From NCBI GenBank assembly GCA_041645435.1, contig JBAZQB010000002.1, positions 372,001 through 436,000 of the forward strand: a DNA stretch of 64,000 bases, written 5' to 3'. This stretch comes from Methanoregula sp. Lineage in GTDB: Archaea; Halobacteriota; Methanomicrobia; Methanomicrobiales; Methanospirillaceae. The translations under genes and the position numbers were made by a program. The notes beneath the pieces are model-generated. The model was not told where the DNA came from, did no database searches, and saw only the letters and a program-made list of their open reading frames with translations. Shown piece by piece: positions 44,712 through 51,420 of the stretch (within the stretch, counting starts at the first letter, position 1; each line of letters begins with the position of its first letter).

Positions 44712-46291
44712 TGACTTCAGAGCAGGATATCGGGATACGGGCGGCACAGGAATTTCTTGGCGCAGCTGCCCTCGCTGACCGGCTCAGCACCGGGCCGAAT
44801 AACGAACAGTATGTGCTCGTTGAAGAACCGGAATTTGAGAACGCGGTTGCGCACCTGGCGGCCAATAAGTTCGTGCTGATCGGCCTCTTCTGCTGCGAAG
44901 GCTTTGCCAAAAACGCTGCACACACGCTCTTCTACGTCTTCGAACGGCGCACCAGCATCCTGGTGCTGGTCCGTAACATCAGCGGGAACGCAACCACCAT
45001 CGCGTGTATCTATCCCTCTGCATCCTGGTTCGAACGGGAATGCCGTGACGGGTTTGGCGTGGAGTTCGAGGGGGCATTCGATACCCGCCGGCTCTTCCTG
45101 CACGAGACGTACCCGGAGGGTTTCCACCCGCTGAAAAAAGCGTTCAGGAATGCGCCCGTTGTCACCCGGGCAACCATCGATCCCGCGGAAGAATACCCGT
45201 TCCGGCCGGTGAGCGGCGAAGGCGTGTACCAGGTACCGGTCGGCCCGGTCCATGCCGGGATCATCGAGCCCGGGCACTTCCGGTTCAGCGTTATCGGCGA
45301 GACGATCTTCAATCTCGAGTGCCGGATGTTCTACAAGCACCGGGGGATCGAGAAGCTGGCGGAAGGAAAACTGCCCGGGGACTGCCTGAAGATTGCCGAG
45401 GCGGTAAGCGGCGATGAATCGGTGGCAAATACCACGGCGTTCTGCATGGCAGTCGAACAGATCTGCCAGACCCCGGTCCCGGAACGGGCCTGGTACCTGC
45501 GGACGATCCTCCTTGAACTGGAACGGGTCTGCTCGCATCTCGGGGACCAGGCGGGAATGCTCGTGGATGTGGCCTTCCCGCTGGGTGCCAACCAGTTCTC
45601 GGTGCTGCGCGAGGAATGTTTCCGCGAGCATGACCGCCTGACCGGTTCCCGGTTCCTGCGGGAAATGATCGCTCCCGGCGGGCTGAGCCGGGACATTGCG
45701 AAACCGGAGCTCGTCGAACTCGCTGCATTCGTGCACCGGGTACGGAAAGGGTACAGGGTCGGCCTGAAGATCGTGCTCTCCACCGCATCGGTGATCGACC
45801 GGTTTGCGACCACGGGCGTGATCCGCCCCGCCCTGCTGCGCCCGCTCAATATCACCGGCCCGTCAGCGCGGGCCTCCGGTGGGAAGGTGGATGTCCGGAT
45901 CAACCACCCGTATGGGATCTACGGACAGTTCGCCCCGAAACCGCAGCGGCTCCGGGACGGGGATGTCCTCTCCCGGTTTACGGTCAAGGCTTCGGAGATC
46001 ATGGACTCGCTCGAGCTGATCGAACGGCTGATCGCAGCGACTCCCGAGGGAACGATAAGCACAACGCCGGAGATTAAGGATGGTTATACCCTTGCCATCG
46101 TTGAATCCGCCCGGGGCCAGAACCTCTGCTGGGTCTGGATCAGAGGCGGTGCGATCGAGCGGTACAAGGTACGGACCGCCTCGTTCTGCAACTGGCTGGC
46201 AATCGAGCATGCAGTGCAGGGCAATATCGTCCCGGATTTCCCGGTGATCAACAAGAGCATGAATCTCTCGTACGCGGGAACCGACCTGTGA
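44711..46291 (+). CDS. hyfG: Ehr complex large subunit (NuoCD-like, no Ni-Fe ligands)
   Basis: 526 residues. The N-terminal ~165 residues are NuoC-like, and the rest is the hydrogenase-large-subunit/NuoD fold (VPVGPVHAGIIEPGHFRFSV, KHRGIEKLAEGK). In [NiFe]-hydrogenases two CxxC motifs bind the metal. Here the first is S233-G-D-E236 (AEAVSGDESVAN) and the second is S520-Y-A-G523 in SMNLSYAGTDL, aligned with the usual SIDPCxSCT. All four ligands are gone. The protein therefore cannot be a hydrogenase of known type and fits the Ehr family. Confidence 0.9.
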   Translation: MTSEQDIGIRAAQEFLGAAALADRLSTGPNNEQYVLVEEPEFENAVAHLAANKFVLIGLFCCEGFAKNAAHTLFYVFERRTSILVLVRNISGNATTIACIYPSASWFERECRDGFGVEFEGAFDTRRLFLHETYPEGFHPLKKAFRNAPVVTRATIDPAEEYPFRPVSGEGVYQVPVGPVHAGIIEPGHFRFSVIGETIFNLECRMFYKHRGIEKLAEGKLPGDCLKIAEAVSGDESVANTTAFCMAVEQICQTPVPERAWYLRTILLELERVCSHLGDQAGMLVDVAFPLGANQFSVLREECFREHDRLTGSRFLREMIAPGGLSRDIAKPELVELAAFVHRVRKGYRVGLKIVLSTASVIDRFATTGVIRPALLRPLNITGPSARASGGKVDVRINHPYGIYGQFAPKPQRLRDGDVLSRFTVKASEIMDSLELIERLIAATPEGTISTTPEIKDGYTLAIVESARGQNLCWVWIRGGAIERYKVRTASFCNWLAIEHAVQGNIVPDFPVINKSMNLSYAGTDL

Positions 46292-46300
46292 GGTGAAAGT

Positions 46301-46816
46301 ATGGTAAACGCATTAACCTGCCTGCTCAAAAAGAAAGTGACGGAAGAGACGCCGGTGCGGGATGATGAGGTCGAGGCAACCGGTCGCGCGATCAAAACGG
46401 AGATCGATGCGGTGTTCGGCCGGAGCCTTGCGATCCGCGAACTGGATACCGGCAGCGACAATGCTGCGGAGATCGAGATCAACAATCTCACCAACCCGCT
46501 GTATGATGTGGAGCGTTTCGGTATCACCTTTGTTGCTTCGCCCCGGCATGCCGATGTCCTGATCGTGACCGGTGCCGTTACACACAACATGGCGATCGCA
46601 GCAAAAAAGACCTACGATGCCATGCCGTCTCCCAAGTTCGTTATCGCGGTCGGGGACGATGCATGTAATGGGGGTATTTTTGCCGGAACCTATGCGGTTC
46701 TTGGCGGTGCTGAAAAGATTTTTCCCGTTGACATGAAGATCCCGGGCAATCCCCCCACCCCCCTCCAGATCCTCACCGGCCTGCTGGCGCTGATGAAGAA
46801 GGCCCGCGAGCACTGA
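46301..46816 (+). CDS. hyfI: Ehr complex small subunit (NuoB/HyfI-like, no [4Fe-4S] ligands)
   Basis: 171 residues, NuoB/hydrogenase-small-subunit fold, with ribosome site GAGGTGA 4 nt before the ATG. The four cysteines that bind the proximal cluster are all replaced: GSDNAAEIE has D53 and A56 instead of C and C, VGDDACNGG has D120 in the third position (a Cys lies two residues later, C122), and IPGNPP has N150 instead of Cys. The surrounding fold is well conserved, so this is a maintained gene rather than a decayed one. It is the last gene of the operon, and no ferredoxin-like subunit follows. Confidence 0.9.
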   Translation: MVNALTCLLKKKVTEETPVRDDEVEATGRAIKTEIDAVFGRSLAIRELDTGSDNAAEIEINNLTNPLYDVERFGITFVASPRHADVLIVTGAVTHNMAIAAKKTYDAMPSPKFVIAVGDDACNGGIFAGTYAVLGGAEKIFPVDMKIPGNPPTPLQILTGLLALMKKAREH

Positions 46817-46869
46817 CTGCCTGAATAGTACGCAAAAAACCTCTTTTTTTGTCCGGCTTTCAGGCCTAT

Positions 46870-46879
46870 CCTATATATT
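46870..46879 (+). promoter_or_regulatory. Probable TATA box of the alpha/beta hydrolase gene
   Basis: cctatatattc-type TATA element centred ~30 nt before the ATG at 46904. The start site would fall within a few bases of the ATG. A GGAGG at 46883-46887 lies too far upstream to act as ribosome site for that ATG. Confidence 0.4.
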
Positions 46880-46903
46880 CCCGGAGGATAACCGGATACC
46901 CGT

Positions 46904-47683
46904 ATGAGACCGGTACGCAAATGGGGGCCCGGGCCCTACCCGGTTGCCGTCATCCACGGGGGCCCGGGTGCCCCGGGGGAGATGGCGCACGTGGCACGGG
47001 AACTCTCTGCGGCAAAGGGCGTGCTTGAACCCTTCCAGACCGAGACAACCCTCGAAGGGCAGGTCCAGGAGCTGCGCTCGGTGCTGGCAGAGCAGGGCCA
47101 GGTACCGGTCACCCTCATCGGGTTCTCATGGGGAGCGTTTCTCTCGTGGATGGTGGCTGCACGCTACCCTGCTCTCGTCAGGAAACTGATCCTGGTCAGC
47201 AGCGCACCGTTCGAGGACCGGTATGCGACCGCCATCACAAAGACCCGGCTGGACCGGCTCAAACCAAAGGAACGTGCTGAAGCGCAGTCCATTCTTAAGC
47301 AGATGGAGTCTGCCTCAACCCCGAACAAGGACGCTCTTCTGGGGAGACTGGGATGTCTCCTTGCACACGCAGATGCCTTCGATCCGATCTCGCTGGAGGA
47401 CGACTCGTTCCACTGCCAGTACGATGTGTTCAAGGGAGTCTGGGACGAGGCTTCAGAAAAGCGGAAGAGCCAGGTCCTCCTCCACTTGGCTCATTCGATC
47501 CAATGCCCGGTGGTTGCGATTCATGGCGACTATGACCCTCACCCGTTCGAGGGCGTCAAGGAACCGCTCACCCGGGAACTTGCCGATTTCAGGTTTATTC
47601 TTCTGAAGAAATGCGGCCACCGGCCATGGATCGAGCGCACTGCGGCTGAGGAATTTTTCGGGATTCTTGCTACGGAGATTTGA
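46904..47683 (+). CDS. Alpha/beta hydrolase
   Basis: 259 residues. The oxyanion/N-terminal motif is VAVIHGGPGAPGE, and the nucleophile elbow is TLIGFSWGAFLSW with S75. The acid is Asp in AIHGDYDPHP, and the His is in KKCGHRPWIERT, so the Ser-Asp-His triad is complete. It resembles proline-iminopeptidase-like or esterase-like hydrolases; the substrate is unknown. It has its own promoter and is downstream of, but separate from, the Ehr operon. Confidence 0.88.
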   Translation: MRPVRKWGPGPYPVAVIHGGPGAPGEMAHVARELSAAKGVLEPFQTETTLEGQVQELRSVLAEQGQVPVTLIGFSWGAFLSWMVAARYPALVRKLILVSSAPFEDRYATAITKTRLDRLKPKERAEAQSILKQMESASTPNKDALLGRLGCLLAHADAFDPISLEDDSFHCQYDVFKGVWDEASEKRKSQVLLHLAHSIQCPVVAIHGDYDPHPFEGVKEPLTRELADFRFILLKKCGHRPWIERTAAEEFFGILATEI

Positions 47684-48197
47684 AAGAAGGGACAGGCCGG
47701 GATTGCCGGAATCTGTCATCATCATAATGCCGGGAACTATTGCCGGGAACTGTGTTGGACACGAACCCGGATAGTACGGGTATTGCTCTTTGGTGTGCAT
47801 TTTCACAGCACCTTTTTGGTTCAAAGTTTGGTTCATTTTTTGGTTCATAATTTCCCGTTTTCCGGAATTTTTTTTAATCAGACTCTGCTTGAAAAATTTC
47901 AATCGCGATCATGGGGTGTTAGATAAGTTGCTAACTGTTGGATAATTATCCAACAGTTGGATAATTATCTAACAACAAAACATTTTCTCCGGCGTGAGGG
48001 TCCGGGCATATGTACCAGAGTCTGGTTAAAAAATTTCAAGAGGGGGCTGAGGGGTCGATTGAAAAAAAAATTTCAGAGATCGATTTTATTTTTTTTCGCG
48101 CGAAACGCGGATCAGGTTTTCTGCTCCAAAAGTACTAGCATAGTATCCAAATTTTTCATAAAAAAAATCGTAAGGATTATTGAAACGGCCAATCAAA
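47684..48197. other. Gene-free stretch at the left edge of an accessory island
   Basis: About 510 bp without a credible gene. It contains three direct GGTTCA repeats spaced ~12 bp (47814-47846), a nested palindrome (47918-47973) and a run of poor, AT-rich sequence with long T and A tracts. The ORF on the minus strand overlapping the hydrolase end is out of frame with anything recognisable. Confidence 0.5.
47918..47973. repeat. Nested palindrome / inverted repeat
   Basis: The core CTGTTGGATAATTATCCAACAG (47935-47956) would be listed as one 22-base perfect palindrome; its half site is CTGTTGGATAA. GTTAGATAA at 47918 and TTATCTAAC at 47965 form an outer inverted pair. The half site TTGGATAATTATC occurs twice in direct orientation (47938 and 47957). 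This looks like an operator or a recombination site rather than a terminator. Confidence 0.65.
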
Positions 48198-48753
48198 TGG
48201 AGGGGACCCCCACCCATTTTGCGCAAAGGTGACCCCCCCTCCAAAAAAAGAGGAGAGGGTGCCTACCACCCCACCACTTGAAAATATTTTGAACCGACCC
48301 TCCCCTCTTAGGCAAAGAGGGGATCCTACCCCCCCTTTTCTGCATAAATGCAACCATGTCTTCGCATGGAATTACGTCGGAGAGCATTTTTTGATTCAAT
48401 CAGCGAGAGAGGGGAGGGTCCCCCATGTTGCTCAAGGGTAACCCCCCCCTCCAAAAAAAGAGGGGAGGTGCCTGACCACCCCTTCTCTTGAAAATATTTT
48501 GAACCGACCCTCCCCACTTAGGCTAAGAGGGGATCCGACCCCCCTCTTTTTGCATAGGGGCTGGCACGGCTTCGCATGGAATCACGTCGGAGAGCATTTT
48601 TCCGGTTGATCAGCGGGAGAGGGGAGGGTCCCCCATGTTGCTCAAAGGTAACCCTCCCCTCCAAAAAAAGAGGGGAGGTGCCTGACCACCCCTTGTCTTG
48701 AAAAAAGTTTGACCCCCACCCTCTTGGCAAAATGGGTGACCCTCCCCTTTTTT
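48198..48753. repeat. 210-bp tandem repeat array bounded by inverted repeats (MITE-like)
   Basis: Units start at 48231, 48441 and 48651, exactly 210 bp apart; the third is cut short, and a unit tail precedes the first. Each begins with a C-run, then ctccaaaaaaagagggga, and carries hairpins such as CCCCTCT-TAGGCAA-AGAGGGG. An exact 11-bp inverted pair flanks the array: acccattttgc (48212-48222) and gcaaaatgggt (48727-48737), with G/C-rich similar flanks. The period is 70 codons, and minus-strand frames repeat KGWSGTSPLFLEG-like peptides with stops between, but no start signals support translation. It is not a CRISPR because there are no short repeats with unique spacers. Confidence 0.75.
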
Positions 48754-48813
48754 TAGAAATTTGGGGGGTCGTGAACTTTCAGCAATGCTAAAATGGTGAA
48801 TAATAAGGAGGTT

Positions 48814-48906
48814 CCCCGCCTCAGGGCCTCTTCGAGGCACGGCGGGGCAGGGCGGTTTTTTAGTCGTTGAAACCGCCGCGGGGGCGTCCCTTCGGGGGCG
48901 GCGGCG
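48814..48906. ncRNA. Three stacked GC-rich stem-loops (possible structured RNA)
   Basis: Hairpin 1 is CCCCGCC (48814) with GGCGGGG (48841-48847), enclosing an inner GCCTC-TTC-GAGGC. Hairpin 2 is GGCGGTTT (48851) with AAACCGCC (48870-48877). Hairpin 3 is CGCCGC (48874) with GCGGCG (~48898-48903), enclosing GTCCC-TTC-GGG. Hairpins 2 and 3 share bases and may be alternatives. There are no coding features. It could be a non-coding RNA, a terminator cluster or part of a mobile element. Confidence 0.4.
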
Positions 48907-48990
48907 TTCATCTCAATATCTGTAAAATGAGAATGCTCCTTTTATCTCACGTTTAATGTTAACACCATCTATATTGCAGTCGGCCAATCA

Positions 48991-49024
48991 TGCTCGTAAC
49001 GAGGTTCGAATCCATCTCCTCGCA
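48991..49024 (+). pseudogene. tRNA 3'-end fragment (possible attachment site)
   Basis: The stretch contains GGTTCGAATCC (49003-49013), the invariant T-arm/T-loop sequence of tRNAs, followed by atctCCTCGCA, which looks like a 3' acceptor strand plus discriminator. No matching 5' acceptor strand or D/anticodon arms can be found in the 70 bases upstream. tRNA 3' ends are common integration targets, so this is a plausible att remnant at the edge of the AT-rich segment. Confidence 0.5.
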
Positions 49025-49153
49025 CTTTCCTAAAGGGATATAGTTATCTTTCATTTTGCCACCCGTCACTTTTGGTATCGGTTCTGATATCACTGTTCTG
49101 AAAAGTACGTAATAGTAACCTACTTCAAGTTAATTATTAGGAAACGTATATCG

Positions 49154-50221
49154 ATGCTGAAAAAGTATAAAATGATAATGGAAAATTTGCAGCTTTCCAA
49201 TTTTCAAGAAATTATTGATAATGACATAGAAATTTTATTTTCTGAACTTTCTTCAATAACAGTCGATAAAATAAGCTTATTGGTTACTATTGCAACTTTG
49301 TCTTTTTCTGGATATTATTCGAATTTAGGTAAAAGTTTTCCCGGTTGGATTCCAATTTGTTTAATAGTGATCATAACTTGGTCAATAAACGAAATTTCTA
49401 CGAAATATTATAATTTTGAATCAAGTCAATTTTCTCAAGAATCTATTCAAAGCTTAAAGTCCGTTAATGATATTGAAAAGAAAATAATGATATATTCATT
49501 GGATTTAAGGTGCAAATTCTCGTTAATTAAGCCATTTTTAGAATCACTTACGGTAATAGTAATGATATATTATTTAATTATGTGCTATTATTTTGTTCAA
49601 ATGGATCTGACCCTTTTTGAAAATAAAACAGGAATTTTCTTGACATCCGTCATTTTTGTAATGGCGGAAGTATTTTTAGTGGAATTGATTTTCCCTGAGA
49701 CTCATATTATGAAATTTTGTTTAGAGAATCTAGAGAATCCATCTTTTATAAAAAAAATTGTTGATTTTATTATAGAAAAATTTCTGATAAGTGGCTTAAA
49801 AATTCAAGTCTATACTCTTCCGATACTCTTAATCTATCTTATGTTTGCGAATCAAATAAATCAAAATTTGATAGAATCATTAAATAATCCATTATTCGCA
49901 ATTTTTCTAATTTCGCAATTCTTGTTATGGCTGATGTTATGGAATGTTTTTGCGATTGATGAAGTAAAAAATAACTTGAAGATGAAAATTAAATGGATGA
50001 TTTCATTGAAAAAAGAAATATTTGAGCAACGAATCAACGTAGATAATCCTCCAATAGTATCTCAATCTACAATTGAAAAATACCAACTAGCAAATATATT
50101 TTCATATGAAACTTATTCGTTCCTTTTTTTCTTTTCAGATTTTTCAATTAATTACAACTTAAATCTTGCCTTAAAATCCCAAAATGAATTAATTAGGAAT
50201 TTTTTAAAGATGAGGGTATAA
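49154..50221 (+). CDS. Multi-pass membrane protein of foreign composition, unknown function
   Basis: 355 residues with about six hydrophobic segments (for example ISLLVTIATLSFSG, IPICLIVIITWSI, SLTVIVMIYYLIMC, GIFLTSVIFVMAEVFLVELI, VYTLPILLIYLMF, LFAIFLISQFLLWLML). Very rich in Ile, Leu, Phe, Asn and Lys. Base composition is strikingly AT-rich compared with flanking genes, which indicates horizontal acquisition. No family is recognised. A TATA-like ttaattatta lies ~20 nt before the ATG, and there is no Shine-Dalgarno. Confidence 0.7.
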   Translation: MLKKYKMIMENLQLSNFQEIIDNDIEILFSELSSITVDKISLLVTIATLSFSGYYSNLGKSFPGWIPICLIVIITWSINEISTKYYNFESSQFSQESIQSLKSVNDIEKKIMIYSLDLRCKFSLIKPFLESLTVIVMIYYLIMCYYFVQMDLTLFENKTGIFLTSVIFVMAEVFLVELIFPETHIMKFCLENLENPSFIKKIVDFIIEKFLISGLKIQVYTLPILLIYLMFANQINQNLIESLNNPLFAIFLISQFLLWLMLWNVFAIDEVKNNLKMKIKWMISLKKEIFEQRINVDNPPIVSQSTIEKYQLANIFSYETYSFLFFFSDFSINYNLNLALKSQNELIRNFLKMRV

Positions 50222-50265
50222 TTAAATATAAAAAATGGTACTCAAATGTATTTTTTCGGTATTTT

Positions 50266-50915
50266 TCAAATACTTTTCATTTCAATTTCCCACTGATCCA
50301 GCCGCTTCCTGACATGCTTATTCAACGTAAACGGCTTGTAACTTTCAGCATTCTTCTTCATGTAATGCAAACCATTTTTAGAGAGTCCTCGCTTCTTCCA
50401 TTCCGAATATGGGATACCCAATATCTTATTTCGAATATCATCCGCATCCGGCCTGTTAATCGAATAACCAGGATTAACCAGATCAAGGTCTTTTTGTTTA
50501 CCACGAGATAGTGTGCTAACTGCAAGGTCAACAACGAACCTGAACAACTCCTGCATATCATACGCAAGACTGTATTTCCCGATCTGCATCTCGTGAAGGA
50601 ATCCATCATGAGCATCTAGGCCAACACTGTTATGGGCTCGGAGGCATTCCGCTTCAAGAAGAGAATACCCGTAATTGAGCATACAGTTGACCATATCAAC
50701 CGATTGAGGGCGGGCGTTTTAAGATTAATCTCCTTCCCGCTCCGTATGCTGTCCTTAATGAACTTCAAAGCACTTCGACCAATACCCATTCGTTCCGCAT
50801 CACATTGTCGAAGAGTTAGGATCTTCTGGACAATTGTTTGTTTTTCTCGGAATACCTGAGCATCTGTAACAAAGAGTGGTTGATCATCTATCTTGTTGGC
50901 CTCTTTACTACTCCC
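50266..50915 (-). pseudogene. cas1: Broken cas1-like gene (CRISPR Cas1 or casposase)
   Basis: The 3' part (142 residues from 50694) has Cas1 hallmarks: NYGYSLLEAEC, SVGLDAHDGFLHEM with the metal-binding His, and SLAYDMQELFRFVVDLAV with the metal-binding Asp. A C-terminal helix-turn-helix-like segment, RGLSKNGLHYMKKNA, follows. Continuing upstream, the other minus-strand frame reads LFVTDAQVFREKQTIVQKIL and ERMGIGRSALKFIKDSIR. The frame changes at the AAAA run at 50717-50720. The N-terminal beta domain is absent, and the segment that should carry the first catalytic Glu is not seen. The remnant abuts the Mut7-C gene's stop. Confidence 0.75.
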
Positions 50916-51420
50916 TCATCCCCCCAATCCTCTCCTCCAGCATCCTCCCATGCGACCCATTCCAGTACAGTTTCCCGCAGTTCTCGCACCAGAAGAACGA
51001 CAACCCCCGCCAGTCCTTAGGTGCGTAATCGGCACCCGCGATCTCGCACTCGAACGCCTCCCGCACCCGGGTGTTGCAGAGCGAGCACCGGCTCATCGTG
51101 ATCCGCCGTTTGATTAAACCGAGTTCCACGAGTTGCTGCACCTGCTCCATCACGTCTTCAGACCTGATCAGGATCGCCTGATCCTTCCCGCGCCGGGCAA
51201 GCTCGGCATCGCGGGTGAGCAGGATGCGGTGCTCCTGGAGGGCGAGCTCCAGCAGGAGGGTATCTTCCTTGGCATTGCCCTCCGCAAGCCCGTTTGCGCT
51301 GGTGGTATCGTATCCCATGAACCGCAGGTATCGCGTCAGGGTGCCGAGCATGCGGTCCGCAATGAAGCGGGGCTCGGGAGCCGGGCAGTGGCTGGCGGGA
51401 ATGCCGGGTTCAGGAGACAT
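50908..51420 (-). CDS. Mut7-C RNase domain protein with zinc ribbon
   Basis: 170 residues from the ATG at 51420, which overlaps the stop of the upstream radical SAM gene by 11 bp (the longer ORF from 51564 is not family-like). RFIADRMLGTLTRYLRFMGY and ILLTRDAELARRG are the Mut7-C (PIN-like, NYN-related) RNase motifs with acidic residues. The C-terminal CSLCNTRV...CENCGKLYW is a treble-clef-type zinc ribbon. It probably acts on RNA or in toxin-like RNA cleavage; the target is unknown. Confidence 0.85.
   Translation of the reverse strand: MSPEPGIPASHCPAPEPRFIADRMLGTLTRYLRFMGYDTTSANGLAEGNAKEDTLLLELALQEHRILLTRDAELARRGKDQAILIRSEDVMEQVQQLVELGLIKRRITMSRCSLCNTRVREAFECEIAGADYAPKDWRGLSFFWCENCGKLYWNGSHGRMLEERIGGMRE

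Noticed and set aside
45331..45903. 190-codon minus-strand frame opposite hyfG
   Set aside because: Shadow frame favoured by high GC content; the plus strand carries the conserved NuoCD-like protein.
47814..47846. Triple GGTTCA direct repeat as regulatory iterons
   Set aside because: Only three short, AT-padded copies, no gene to regulate nearby and expected by chance in biased sequence; noted in the gene-free entry only.
47453..47902. 149-codon minus-strand frame at the end of the hydrolase gene
   Set aside because: Most of it is antisense to the hydrolase; the rest translates short tandem GGTTCA repeats into Met/Asn/Gln-rich sequence.
48231..48760. Possible CRISPR array
   Set aside because: The repeat unit is 210 bp, directly adjoining and similar along its whole length, with no unique spacers.
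48193..48840. Several 60-76 codon minus-strand frames in the tandem array
   Set aside because: Their similarity to each other comes from the 210-bp DNA repeat; they are Gly/Arg/Pro-rich, lack ribosome sites and have no recognisable domain.
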